From an uncultured Roseburia sp. (GTDB lineage: Bacteria > Bacillota > Clostridia > Lachnospirales > Lachnospiraceae): a stretch of DNA of 49,689 bases. This document shows positions 18,101-25,325 of the stretch, piece after piece. The notes under the pieces are model-generated. The model ran no database searches. It was not told the DNA's origin and was given only the letters and a program-made list of their open reading frames with translations. Made by a program: the position numbers and the translations under genes. The DNA is taken from assembly GCA_934292805.1 (NCBI GenBank), contig CAKQXQ010000016.1, positions 1-49,689 of the forward strand, in the 5' to 3' direction. Each line of letters starts with the position of its first letter. Within the stretch, counting starts at the first letter, position 1.

Positions 18101-19963
18101 TCCTTCTCCGACAAGGTAGTAGCCTACCTCTGCCCCTGCTGTTGCAAGTCCGTCTGCAAAGACTGCATCAAGTGTCAGCTTTCCATTGATGTTCTTCTCA
18201 TTCATCGGACGGACATTGATCGTCAGTCCATCGAGCGGAAGTGATGCCAGATAAGGATCATCCCCATTTTCAGACCATGTTATTACAATCTGTGGACCAT
18301 AGAGGGAGCTTGTGCGGTTATAGAATACCTCACACTGTGCATTCTCATCAATGGATTTTAAGACAAGTCCACTGTCCTCTGCGATTCCCTGTGCATGGTC
18401 ATTGACATAATCCGTAATGTCATACTCGATCCATTCCTTCGACTTCGCAGTTGTCTTCTGGGAATTCAGGAAAGTATGGCTCATATCTGCCTGCGAGTTC
18501 CAGGTCAGGCTCTTCGGTGTCCATGCCGCATCGGTTGTATACAGACCGATCTCATTCCCGCCTCCACCGAAATGTGTTGTCTGGCAGATGCGGAATGTGG
18601 CATCTTCGATCACCGCCTCTTCCCCAAGTTCTGAAAAGTCATAGTCTATTCCGATATAGGTACGGCATTTCAGATGTGCGGTTCCGTAATTTTTCTTATT
18701 TCCGGATACGATTCCATCATCATAGCCGACATATGGATAGCTGTTATCTCCGATCACGGAACGCGGACTTCCTTCTTCGACACAGTAAAGTCCGAATTTC
18801 GTATTGTCTACATAGATCTGGGATGGATCGATCTTCACCGGATAGCTGCGTTCTGACGCCTTAAGCCAGTCCTGATCCGGTGTCACTGTCACGATAAAGT
18901 CTTTGCCCTTCTGTTCTGTCGTAAGGACAACTCCAAGGCTTACTTCTCCTGCTGCATCTTCCATTACAGGTGCATCTAAGACAAATACAGTGTTGTTCTC
19001 TGCGTCCTGTAATGCAATCACGCCTTCCCCTGTCACTGTGGTAAGTCCGTCTGCCTTGATGCGGTAAGAAAAGCTCTTCCGGTCAGTCGGTGCATTCAGG
19101 ATAATGTCTTCCTTGATGCTGTTGTCATACACCGTGTACTGGACATCGACATTCTCGTATACATCATTGTAGCGGATGGCATTCTCTTTCACCACGGGGC
19201 TTGTGTAATCACCACCTGTCGGGATCACTTCCATGGTATAACCGTTCTGTTCTAATACCATTCCGGCTCCATCGGACATGTCCTCCGGGATTATGAGATC
19301 ATAGTCGTTCGCTGTGTTCTCATAATAGGTATCGTCCGCTCTGTCGTCTGCCACTGCACGCAGTGTATTGTCGGCAAGACAGACAACATCGGAATCATTC
19401 ACATAAGTACCGACGTTACTTCCGAAGACAGTCTGGTATCTGCCATCCCCAAGTGCATAGGTGGCACTATCTTCTGTGTAACTTACCAGTGTACCATCCG
19501 GGATATCCGGTTTCTCGATTTCCGGCTCACGAAGTGGTTTCTCTGTGATTTCTGTAACCTCTTCGGTTTCGGTTGTTTCTTCAATTTCTGTGGATTCTGT
19601 GTCTTCTGCTATCTCAGTTGCTTCTGTGTTCTCGATTCCTTCAGAATCTGCGGCTGTTTCTGATTTCTCAGTTGCTTCTGTCACTTCCGTGCTTTCAACT
19701 GTTTCTGTTCCATTCTCTGACACATTTTCTCCATCCAGCAGTCCGTCAATCTCGTCCTCTGTCAGAGGCTTCGCATCTTCCTCCGTGTCGATCAGCTCCC
19801 GCAGATCTGTCAATGCTTCCGGTGAATCAAAGTTCACGTGTCTTGGTATTCCGGAGGCATACTCTGCTGCATAAGCAATGAGGTTCTGCGTGTCAGACAG
19901 CACGGTTACAGCTGTCAGTGCGATTGCCAGTATCTGGCGGATTCTTATCCTTCGTTTTTTCAT
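12137..19963 (-). CDS. Giant secreted RHS/YD-repeat toxin carrier, truncated by a nonsense codon
   Basis: The 2,608-residue product opens with a Sec signal peptide (MKKRRIRIRQILAIALTAVT). Next come an acidic Glu/Thr-rich stretch (about 75-150), a DNRLRE-type domain (about 386-560), a LysM-like segment (about 694-740, FPKIAAYYG...GNTIFV), DUF6531 (about 771-840) and a long series of YD repeats (YxYDxxGN, from about 920 to the end). A Gly/Asn/His-rich insert lies at about 2,388-2,420. The family forms a cage around a C-terminal toxin; the layout recalls WapA-type contact toxins of Firmicutes. The frame stops at TGA (12137-12139) where a sister copy has CGA, which removes the core and toxin. The start is supported by AGGGA upstream and the divergent promoter region. 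Confidence 0.9.
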   Translation of the reverse strand: MKKRRIRIRQILAIALTAVTVLSDTQNLIAYAAEYASGIPRHVNFDSPEALTDLRELIDTEEDAKPLTEDEIDGLLDGENVSENGTETVESTEVTEATEKSETAADSEGIENTEATEIAEDTESTEIEETTETEEVTEITEKPLREPEIEKPDIPDGTLVSYTEDSATYALGDGRYQTVFGSNVGTYVNDSDVVCLADNTLRAVADDRADDTYYENTANDYDLIIPEDMSDGAGMVLEQNGYTMEVIPTGGDYTSPVVKENAIRYNDVYENVDVQYTVYDNSIKEDIILNAPTDRKSFSYRIKADGLTTVTGEGVIALQDAENNTVFVLDAPVMEDAAGEVSLGVVLTTEQKGKDFIVTVTPDQDWLKASERSYPVKIDPSQIYVDNTKFGLYCVEEGSPRSVIGDNSYPYVGYDDGIVSGNKKNYGTAHLKCRTYIGIDYDFSELGEEAVIEDATFRICQTTHFGGGGNEIGLYTTDAAWTPKSLTWNSQADMSHTFLNSQKTTAKSKEWIEYDITDYVNDHAQGIAEDSGLVLKSIDENAQCEVFYNRTSSLYGPQIVITWSENGDDPYLASLPLDGLTINVRPMNEKNINGKLTLDAVFADGLATAGAEVGYYLVGEGTKHTTTALKRYAYPNSIPFLEAFPNATRYKALQSNWQSELYAGFTYNTVYQFLATAKKDGASSTEKASDTFLVYPVARFDTFPKIAAYYGVELNTILKDNRVQDSLVVAGNTIFVRNPATNVPYSPSDLTEAEMAAIDGLLMGRGLHCEFGFEPVNLNTGNFYMDTEDVSIPDIGGNFAINRNYNSKGASINSPFGRGWTFEADESLSMLEDGSVIYKKGDGSFYTMTPGEDGRYYAPAGYAYVLTPVYGENAESTEEADTEENADADEDGEVWEDEPSIVSWTLTDGDYQTHTFNAAGMLTSIADRHGNTTTVAYDEAYHLSALTSPSGKTYSFTTDAQGRITSIALPNGAVLAYTYDAEGNLSSYQNANGDIIRYEYDDKHQMTAWYDANGNRVVKNTYDSNGRVTEQIDANGNTSRLIYSDGKTETIDNMGNHTIYSYDDQYRTTAIHYADGTTVKKTYDEQNHLASETDEMGNVTTYAYDAAGNRIQTTKADGGTTGSSYNDRNLIVTETDANGNVTSYSYDDRDNLISVTYADGTQETYTYDSSNRLIEQVSAAGNHKKYHYNGAMPDSYTDGTGYTWQYAYNAMNLLIEAKDPLGNRTVDAYDKEGRLLQHVTADGGSTSYEYDAVGNVLTIINPRGKKSTFTYDAMGNVLTGTDALGQVISYTYDKNGEKVAETDTDGETVTYEFDARARLISETDKEGGITAYDYDKNGNLIQITDAEGNTVKYQYDTVNGWKTAETDGNGNTTRYSYDKNGNLMATVYADGAKSVCRYDSRNRIAESTDVLGLTVTYSYNGDGKIVHAANSLGEETSFTYDGNGQLKSSVNAAGARASYGYDKAGRLSTYTDENGAVTAYAYDAVGRRVKATDAEGNVTETAYDLNGNILTETDANGNKTSYTYDAIDRRTSVTNGNGAITVYEYDAADHVVKVTDALKGETAYAYSPNGNMLSMTNANGNTYTYEYDKTGHTVRVTLPEVDGQKDISSVMTYDKAYNLISLTDVQGLKTEYTYDSRNNKVHETDNTGKDNTYTYNAAGSILSITDALERTTSYEYDAKGRLLTVTAADGSTTSYAYDSMDHIITVTDAEGNVTEYSYDAAGNQTGMSQSEERQYQYSYNKIHALIKVIDPLGAEISYEYDPTGNLTKVTDADKNTNSYAYDAVGNLIQATDGNGSVTTYAYDLLDRLTETTDAEGGNKAYRYDAVGNLVKAKDENGLITEYVYDVLDRMVKSISPLGAVKTYDYDLHGNLTKSVDAKKNVTGYDVDLNGNVTKLTQADGGTYTYTYDVAGRMTSVTTPLSYTIQMSYDAVDNLVQEKDSMGRVTAYGYDRLHHLTEVTDAEGGHTVNTFDAFGNLTGVTDAMGHVTSYGYDAADRMITVTDPLEQITEVAYDPAGIVTSITTPGGSKISYGYDGNYNQTSVTDALGNVTGYQYDRTDRLTSMTDALGNSNKYTYDAAGQLLSYTDRRGYSAGYEYDGHGNMSVYTDPTGHVTRYSYDVNNNLTGVEDAAGGKTYYEYDSMDRMTAYIDALGRTTIYTYDQAGNLTSLTDDAGRIETNIYDEAGRLTEYVKNSGKRIHYDYDKLNRLIEKSYKTAEGEDAEAAVRYGYDADGNRVSMMDTTGTSNYETDALGRITAVTNGAGKKVTYAYDANGNITAIGYPDGTAVSYEYDANNNLTRVTDREGKIVSYRYDSNNQLKYTNRPESNTATYITYDEEGNITRLMNVCTACDQTLSSYEYTYNEMGYVTEEKATEAVTIYCNGHLNGNGNNGNGNGNGNHGNGNGNKHPGNNSDGTKHDNCHHGKFGATKALSTEDCGCYTAAITTTSSYVYNANWEILSCTQKRKGCSDIKYCYKYDDAGNRIEAAKWTGNTRTDIVKYTYNDSNQIETSTTLEKKKWVTTTYEYDADGNLIETVAGKAQIKNITAYEYDTENRLKAVTGGKDLLLAITYDGDGNRAFQLDYNPPAKGVGSRDTKIPEGISDAAAELYE

Positions 19964-20010
19964 AACTTTCCCTGTGTTTCCACTTTTCCTTTCTTTATAT
20001 TTTTACTTTA

Positions 20011-20039
20011 ATTCTACAATCGTAAGCAAAACAAGACCA
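20011..20039 (-). promoter_or_regulatory. Promoter of the RHS toxin gene
   Basis: On the minus strand a TAGAAT -10 (20011-20016) lies 17 bp from TGGTCT (20034-20039). The -35 is poor (3 of 6) and formed by the outer end of the palindrome at 20033-20084, as expected for an activator-dependent promoter. The leader would be about 40 nt. Confidence 0.5.
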
Positions 20040-20084
20040 TAGCGTTTCGCGAAAAATAAAGTTTTCGTGAAACGCTATGGTCTT
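20033..20084. promoter_or_regulatory. 52-bp palindrome between divergent promoters, probable operator
   Basis: Arms 20033-20055 and 20062-20084 match at 22 of 23 positions (outer AAGACCATAGCG) around ATAAAG. No T-run follows on either strand, and it lies between two divergent genes where a terminator has nothing obvious to end. Its outer ends supply TGGTCT to both flanking promoters with the same 17-bp spacing. A dimeric HTH regulator site is the likely use, the adjacent RRNPP-type regulator being the obvious candidate. A cruciform or a leader hairpin are alternatives. Confidence 0.55.
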
Positions 20085-20106
20085 ATAAAGAAAGTCATTA
20101 TACATT
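20078..20106 (+). promoter_or_regulatory. Promoter of the small peptide gene
   Basis: TGGTCT (20078-20083), 17 bp, TACATT (20101-20106). This mirrors the RHS promoter across the palindrome. The transcript would start about 30 nt before the peptide ATG. Confidence 0.45.
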
Positions 20107-20142
20107 TGTAGATAATCAGACAAAAGAAGGGAGATTTTTACA

Positions 20143-20289
20143 ATGAAACAGAGAAAGTACTTTTTCGCAGCATTTTTACTCGCTGCACTCATGGGAATTT
20201 ATGGAGGTATCTCATTCGCACAGGCTCCACAGGAACCTGCGGTGATGCTTGCAGGACACATATTTGATAATATCCCTACTTCCTCATAG
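20143..20289 (+). CDS. Small exported peptide, probable quorum-sensing pro-peptide
   Basis: The 48-residue peptide has a basic start (MKQRKYF), a hydrophobic core (FAAFLLAALMGIYGGISFA) and a short tail ending AGHIFDNIPTSS. This is the size and layout of pro-peptides that are exported, trimmed to a C-terminal signal and re-imported to bind RRNPP regulators. The ribosome site is GAAGGGAG, about 9 nt before the ATG. It is divergent from the RHS toxin gene and convergent with the regulator gene; its last 6 bases (20284-20289) overlap the end of that gene. A 13-bp hairpin at 20305-20340 could end its mRNA. Pairing with the neighbouring regulator is inferred from this layout. A plain small secreted peptide is the alternative. 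Confidence 0.7.
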   Translation: MKQRKYFFAAFLLAALMGIYGGISFAQAPQEPAVMLAGHIFDNIPTSS

Positions 20290-21204
20290 ATTTTCTCCAA
20301 GCTCCAGGTCAAACAGTTCTTTCACAGACTGTTTGACCTGTTCTGCTTTCTCAACCTCTTTCGAAGCCCGGAATACATAATAAGATTCCAGAAACATCTC
20401 GCGTGCTTCCTCCTTCTTCTGCTGTTCCGCAAGGGCATTTCCTTTATTACACAGCAGGAATGGGAATAGCGTAAGTTTTCCCTGCGTGATACAGTAATCA
20501 ATCCCAAGATCGCACAGACTCACCGCCTCTTCGAACCGCTCATCATCCAGCAGCCAGTTTGACAAATTAAAAAGGATCATCGGATATTTTTTCGCTTTCT
20601 CTTCCTCATCCATGTTTATCTTCTCGAAATGCTCTTTCAGAAAGAACATCAGCTTTTTACCATAGCTGGTATCTCCTAACAGATATGTGATCGTGGCAAT
20701 GTTATTAAGAATCGTAATTTCATCAAAGGTCAGTAATTTGATGTTCTCCAGCTGATTTATGGAAAAATCCGGCATGGTAAGTCCGATCGCCTTCTGCAGG
20801 ATCTGCAATGCCTCTTCCGAGTTCTTCTCCCTGTAATGTTTTACAATCCCAACTGCACAATAATAGAACTGTTGTTCTAATATAGAGATTTCACTCTTCC
20901 CATCCCAGTACTGTGTGAGCACTTCTTCAATCTCATAGTTGCCGGTTGCAAGCATTCTTGTTATCTTGATCTCTATATTGTCACGCTCTATTTCTGTATC
21001 ACTCATATAGATCGCTGTATCGATCTGTGACAGTCCAAGACGCTCCAACAAGGCATTCCCTACTTTCCAGCTTGGAAACTGTGTTCCGTTTTCAATTCTC
21101 GACAGTGTGGATATTGAACATATTCCATAGCAGAGTGCTTCCTGTGAAATTTTGTATTTATTTCGTGTACTTGCTATTAATTTTCCGATCGGATATTTTG
21201 CCAT
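20284..21204 (-). CDS. RRNPP-type transcription regulator (XRE HTH plus TPR-like domain)
   Basis: I start at the ATG at 21204 (MAKYPIGKLIASTRNKYKIS) because GGGGGAG lies 4 nt before it; an upstream frame to 21243 lacks this. The 306-residue protein has an N-terminal Cro/C1-type HTH (QEALCYGICSISTLSRIENG, about 20-40) and then only helical repeats to the C-terminus. The last repeats resemble TPRs (ILFNLSNWLLDDERFEEAVS, GNALAEQQKKEEAREMF). This is the build of Rgg/PlcR/PrgX-like regulators that bind small peptides. The pro-peptide gene converges on it and the RHS toxin lies beyond. It follows rng by 35 nt and may be read from that operon. Confidence 0.85.
   Translation of the reverse strand: MAKYPIGKLIASTRNKYKISQEALCYGICSISTLSRIENGTQFPSWKVGNALLERLGLSQIDTAIYMSDTEIERDNIEIKITRMLATGNYEIEEVLTQYWDGKSEISILEQQFYYCAVGIVKHYREKNSEEALQILQKAIGLTMPDFSINQLENIKLLTFDEITILNNIATITYLLGDTSYGKKLMFFLKEHFEKINMDEEEKAKKYPMILFNLSNWLLDDERFEEAVSLCDLGIDYCITQGKLTLFPFLLCNKGNALAEQQKKEEAREMFLESYYVFRASKEVEKAEQVKQSVKELFDLELGENL
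20305..20340 (+). terminator. Hairpin in the regulator coding end, probable terminator of the peptide mRNA
   Basis: Arms CAGGTCAAACAGT (20305-20317) and ACTGTTTGACCTG (20328-20340) are perfectly complementary with a 10-nt loop, followed on the plus strand by TTCTGCTTTCTC. It begins 16 nt after the peptide stop but lies inside the regulator coding sequence on the other strand. Confidence 0.5.
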
Positions 21205-21239
21205 GCCGCTCTCCCCCGTATAGTGTTTTCTTTTGCATA

Positions 21240-22532
21240 TCACACGTTCATCTTCAGACTGTCTCTCAATGACTTCTTAACCTTCTTCCGGGTGACTTCC
21301 ACCAGCCCGAGTTTCGTTATGTCGATCACATCCGCCTTCACCGGATCCTCTTTCAGGCATGCACGCAGCTCCCTTAGCAGCACTGCTTCATCCTCTTTTA
21401 CCGGCAGATTGATAAAATCAATGACAATGATACCGGAAATATTCCGAAGCCGCAGCTGATAAGCGATCTCTTTTGCTGCCTCAATATTGATCCGCAGCAG
21501 ATTTTCCCTCATATCTTTCCTGATGATATTTTTACCGCTGTTTACATCGATGACTGTAAGTGCTTCGGTATGCTGTATCACGATCGATGCACCTGATTTT
21601 AACCAGATCTGCTCCCGCAGGGCTTTTTCCAGAAAAGACGGAACGCTGTACAGTGATGCCAGAGAAAGCATCGGATCGTGATAATAAGTTATCGTCAGAA
21701 ATGGAATTGTGTCGTTTCCTGCCTGTAACGGTATCCGGAACTGATCTACCGGCACGGAAACGCTTCCACCGGTCATAAAAGCTTCACGCTTCACGCCGTA
21801 CTCCATGCAGATCACCTCAAAAATTTCCCTGTCATCTGTAATGATCTCTTCCACAGAACCCGCTCTCTGATTTTTCAGATCTTCAAGATAAGACGGTCTT
21901 GTTTTTTTTAAGAGGCTGTAACACGTTCTGTGTGATGCATTGTCACGCATGGCCAACCATTCCTGTTCCAGCTTTCTGATCTCAGCCAGCAGGACTTCAT
22001 CCGGGACACCCCCGGCATTCGTCCGGATGATCAGGCCATAGCTTTCTGTGTCAAACTGCTGCAGCAATTCTTTATAATGCTTTTTCTGTTCTTTTGTCAG
22101 CTTTGAAGAAATGCCCACTTTTCTGTTTCCTGTTGTAAGAACTGCATACTCGCCTGTAAATGAAAGATTTGCAGTCACCGCCGGTTCCTTGGTCTTGATC
22201 GCTTCCCGCTCTACCTGGACAAGTAACTCATCCCCTGCAGCGATTTCTTTTTTCGTCGATATTTTTTTTGTAAAAAAAGCATTTTTCAAGTCATCCAGCG
22301 ATAAGTAGCAGGTCTGTTCCGGGGAGATTTTGACAAAAGCTGCCCTGATATTCTGTACCACATTTTCCACCCGTCCGATATAAATATTTCCGAGCAGGCA
22401 TTCCTCATCCGGTGGTGTCAGCGTCAGTTCTGTCATTTTCCGGTCACTATTATAAAGAGCAGAAACAATAAAGTCCTGCTCTTCTTTTCTTCCGGTTTTC
22501 ACTTTTTCCTGTGTAATAATGTATTTATTCAT
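21240..22532 (-). CDS. rng: Ribonuclease G/E family endoribonuclease
   Basis: The 430-residue enzyme has the RNase G layout: an S1-type RNA-binding stretch near residues 40-120 (GNIYIGRVENVVQNIRAAFV) and the catalytic part with TVIDVNSG and IIVIDFINLP, which carry the two metal-binding Asp. Such enzymes trim 16S rRNA and start mRNA decay in the cytoplasm. It closes the block TIGR03960-DUF2344-rng. In related Clostridia rplU, ysxB and rpmA usually follow; here the peptide regulator and the toxin island do. Confidence 0.92.
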   Translation of the reverse strand: MNKYIITQEKVKTGRKEEQDFIVSALYNSDRKMTELTLTPPDEECLLGNIYIGRVENVVQNIRAAFVKISPEQTCYLSLDDLKNAFFTKKISTKKEIAAGDELLVQVEREAIKTKEPAVTANLSFTGEYAVLTTGNRKVGISSKLTKEQKKHYKELLQQFDTESYGLIIRTNAGGVPDEVLLAEIRKLEQEWLAMRDNASHRTCYSLLKKTRPSYLEDLKNQRAGSVEEIITDDREIFEVICMEYGVKREAFMTGGSVSVPVDQFRIPLQAGNDTIPFLTITYYHDPMLSLASLYSVPSFLEKALREQIWLKSGASIVIQHTEALTVIDVNSGKNIIRKDMRENLLRINIEAAKEIAYQLRLRNISGIIVIDFINLPVKEDEAVLLRELRACLKEDPVKADVIDITKLGLVEVTRKKVKKSLRDSLKMNV

Positions 22533-22592
22533 TCAAACCCTCTTACTGCAGCAGAGGGACAGCCATTGTATCCGCCTGCTGCCTGTAAAATA

Positions 22593-23309
22593 TTATGCGA
22601 TCACTTCTCCCAGTTCAAGCAGGGAAACGAATCTGTCGTTTTCTTTTGCGTATACGTCAATCCTGTGGATCTGGATTGCACATTCATTATAAGGAATTCC
22701 CATGTATCCGAAAAGGGATTCTAACACAAGCTCCGGCTTGAGGTTGTCTGAGCTTCCGGTAGAAAGATTTAAGTAAAACTCCGGTGCTTCCTCTGTTCCT
22801 TCTACTTTGAAGTCATAAACTAACTGCTTTATGTCCATGACTTTCTCACTCTTTTTCGTCTGCTTTGTGATAAGCACTTCGGTTGGTATCTCAAAGTAAT
22901 CTCTTACTGCCTGTGCAACCTCGCTCTTTGTAAATGGCACTTCATACCCTTTCTTGAAGAAGAGACGGTAATCTGCCGCTGCAACGATCGACATGGCGGT
23001 CTTCGCGTCATCTGCAAGCTTCACATATCCTGTGATCTCAACTCCCTCAACCATTACAGCATTCAGTGTGGCCAGCATCTTCTCTGTAGACTCGGTGGAA
23101 TGCACTTCAATATCCAAATACTCCCCATCACTTGTAATGCCGACTCCGAGCGGTGCCGCAAAGGACATGATCTGATGCGGTGAAAAACCTTCGGAATAAC
23201 AGATGTCGATATTGGCTCTGCGGACTGCCTTCTGGAAATATCTCATAATATCAAGGTGTCCGACAAACTTCATGACACCGTATTTTCTAAATTTAATTCT
23301 TATTTTCAT
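22593..23309 (-). CDS. TIGR03936 radical SAM-linked protein (DUF2344)
   Basis: The start is the ATG at 23309 (MKIRIKFRKYGVMKFVGHLD), with GGAGGAG 6 nt upstream. The 238-residue protein shows the family opening, FVGHLDIMRYFQKAVRRA and YSEGFSPHQIMSFA. Its exact function is not established; the family is always linked to, or fused with, the TIGR03960 radical SAM protein. The gene overlaps the end of that neighbour by 17 nt, so the two are coupled and probably act together, perhaps on ribosome- or tRNA-related targets given the rng context. Confidence 0.9.
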   Translation of the reverse strand: MKIRIKFRKYGVMKFVGHLDIMRYFQKAVRRANIDICYSEGFSPHQIMSFAAPLGVGITSDGEYLDIEVHSTESTEKMLATLNAVMVEGVEITGYVKLADDAKTAMSIVAAADYRLFFKKGYEVPFTKSEVAQAVRDYFEIPTEVLITKQTKKSEKVMDIKQLVYDFKVEGTEEAPEFYLNLSTGSSDNLKPELVLESLFGYMGIPYNECAIQIHRIDVYAKENDRFVSLLELGEVIA

Positions 23310-25161
23310 AACAGACTCCTCCACCAAATTTCATGGCACCACATCCTGAACATTTCATACGACAGTTCGGTGTTACTTTCTCATCCTGTGCATTCTGCCA
23401 CTCACGCTTCAAAAATTGTTTGGTGACACCAACATCAACGAAATCCCATGGGAAAATCTCATCGATATCACGTTCTCTCAATGTATAGAAGTCCATGTCA
23501 ACGCCACATTCTTCAAAGGCATCAACCCATCTCTGATAATCGAAATACTCGCTCCATGCATCAAAGATACCGCCTTTTTCATAAACCTTTAACAAAGCCT
23601 GTCCGACTCTTCTGTCACCTCTTGAGAGGACACCCTCTAACAGTGTCATGTCAGCTTCATGCCAGTTGTATTTGATACTCTTGTGATTTAACTGTTCACG
23701 GACAGTGTCATTCACAAGATGTGCACGGTCAAGATAGTTCTGTGGTGGGAACATTCCTGCCCACTGGAACGGAGTGAATGGCTTCGGCACAAAGAAAGAC
23801 GTGCTGATCGTGATCTGGCACTTGCCATTCCGCTTCTCCTTTGGAACAATATCGTAATATAAAGCTGCGATCTTATTGGCAAGCTCCGGGATCGCCTTCA
23901 TATCTTCCTCTGTCTCGGTTGGAAGTCCAAGCATGAAATAGAGCTTTACTTTATTCCATCCGCCTTCGAATGCAAGACCTGCACCGTTTAAGATCACTTC
24001 CTCTGTCAAACCTTTATTAATCACGTCACGAAGCCGCTGTGAGCCTGCTTCCGGAGCGAATGTCAGGCTGCTCTTTTTGATATCCTGGACTTTGCTCATG
24101 ATATCAAGTGAAAATGCATCGATTCTCAGTGATGGCAATGAAATGTTTACTCCTTTTGATTTAAACTCATCAATGAGGAAATTCATCAGTTCCTCTAACT
24201 GGGAATAATCAGAAGAGCTTAAGGAACTCAGAGAGATCTCATCATATCCTGTAGACTGCAGCATTTCATAGGCAAGCTTTTTCAAGCGTTCCACATTCTT
24301 CTCACGGATCGGGCGGTATACCATACCAGCCTGACAGAAACGACATCCGCGGATACAGCCACGCTGGATCTCTAATACAACACGGTCCTGTGTTGCACGT
24401 ATGAATGGCACAACCGGCTTCTCCGGATATACTGCGTCTGTCATTTCAACGAGTACCTGCTTCTGGATCGTTGCCGGCACATCCTCATATATCGGTCCAA
24501 AAGACGCAATTGTACCATCTTCCTTATAAGTCACCTCGTATAAGGAAGGTACATAAATACCCGGCACCTTGGAAGCTGCTCTTAAAAATTCTTTACGGGA
24601 TTTTCCCTCTGCACGCATCTTTTTATACAGGTCAAAAAGCTCATAGTAAGAGATCTCACCTTCTCCCATGTAAAACAGATCGAAGAAATCTGCCAGTGGT
24701 TCCGGATTATAAGCACAGCATCCGCCACCGATGATAAGCGGATCCTCATCACTTCTGTCCTTTGCCAGCAGCGGGATCTGTCCGAGATCGATAATCTGCA
24801 ATACGTTGGTATAGCACATCTCATAATTTAATGTAAAGCCTATAAAATCAAAATCCCGGATTGGCTCCTGCGACTCCAGTCCAAAAAGCGGGATATTTTC
24901 TTCTTTCATGATTTTGTGAAGATCCGGCCATGGGGAATATACTCTCTCGCACCATACATCTTCCATTTTATTAAACATATCATATAAAATCTGTACGCCA
25001 AGATGTGACATACCGATCTCATATACGTCCGGAAAACACATTGCAAAACGAATTGCTACTTTCTCTTTATCCTTTTTAATACTGTTCAATTCGTTACCGA
25101 TGTATCTTGCCGGTTTCTCAACTTTTAGTAATATTTCATCACTCAAAGCAAGTTCTCTCAT
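23293..25161 (-). CDS. TIGR03960 family B12-binding radical SAM protein
   Basis: I choose the ATG at 25161 (MRELALSDEILLKVEKPARY), preceded by AAAGAAAGG; longer frames upstream lack support. The 622-residue protein has an N-terminal B12-binding-type Rossmann region (FPDVYEIGMSHLG, IGGGCCAYNPEPLADFFD), then a radical SAM core with CIRGCRFCQAG (C-x3-C-x2-C for the 4Fe-4S cluster) and a Cys-rich C-terminus (CRMKCSGCGAMKFGGGVC) that may hold a second metal site. Substrate unknown. It is the first gene of the block with the DUF2344 protein and rng. Confidence 0.9.
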   Translation of the reverse strand: MRELALSDEILLKVEKPARYIGNELNSIKKDKEKVAIRFAMCFPDVYEIGMSHLGVQILYDMFNKMEDVWCERVYSPWPDLHKIMKEENIPLFGLESQEPIRDFDFIGFTLNYEMCYTNVLQIIDLGQIPLLAKDRSDEDPLIIGGGCCAYNPEPLADFFDLFYMGEGEISYYELFDLYKKMRAEGKSRKEFLRAASKVPGIYVPSLYEVTYKEDGTIASFGPIYEDVPATIQKQVLVEMTDAVYPEKPVVPFIRATQDRVVLEIQRGCIRGCRFCQAGMVYRPIREKNVERLKKLAYEMLQSTGYDEISLSSLSSSDYSQLEELMNFLIDEFKSKGVNISLPSLRIDAFSLDIMSKVQDIKKSSLTFAPEAGSQRLRDVINKGLTEEVILNGAGLAFEGGWNKVKLYFMLGLPTETEEDMKAIPELANKIAALYYDIVPKEKRNGKCQITISTSFFVPKPFTPFQWAGMFPPQNYLDRAHLVNDTVREQLNHKSIKYNWHEADMTLLEGVLSRGDRRVGQALLKVYEKGGIFDAWSEYFDYQRWVDAFEECGVDMDFYTLRERDIDEIFPWDFVDVGVTKQFLKREWQNAQDEKVTPNCRMKCSGCGAMKFGGGVCYENKN

Positions 25162-25289
25162 ATTTTTTACCTTTCTTTTTGTGCAGATAGCACAAAATAT
25201 TAACTTTCCTTTTTTCGTTTTTCTTAGTGATTTTAACACATATTTCGTATCCTTGCTAGTCCCATTCTACTGTAATACACATTAAAATA

Positions 25290-25317
25290 AGCCACCCTGC
25301 ATATATACAGAATGGCT
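25290..25317 (-). terminator. Terminator of the his operon and acyltransferase transcript
   Basis: On the minus strand the stem AGCCATTCTG/CAGGGTGGCT (10 bp with two G-U pairs) is followed by TATTTTAATG. It starts 9 nt past the acyltransferase stop. Confidence 0.65.
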
Positions 25318-25325
25318 ATGTAATA

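Noticed and set aside
20033..20084. Reading the palindrome as a rho-independent terminator
   Set aside because: Both flanking genes are transcribed away from it and neither side has a proper T-run; an operator explains the symmetry with the promoters better.
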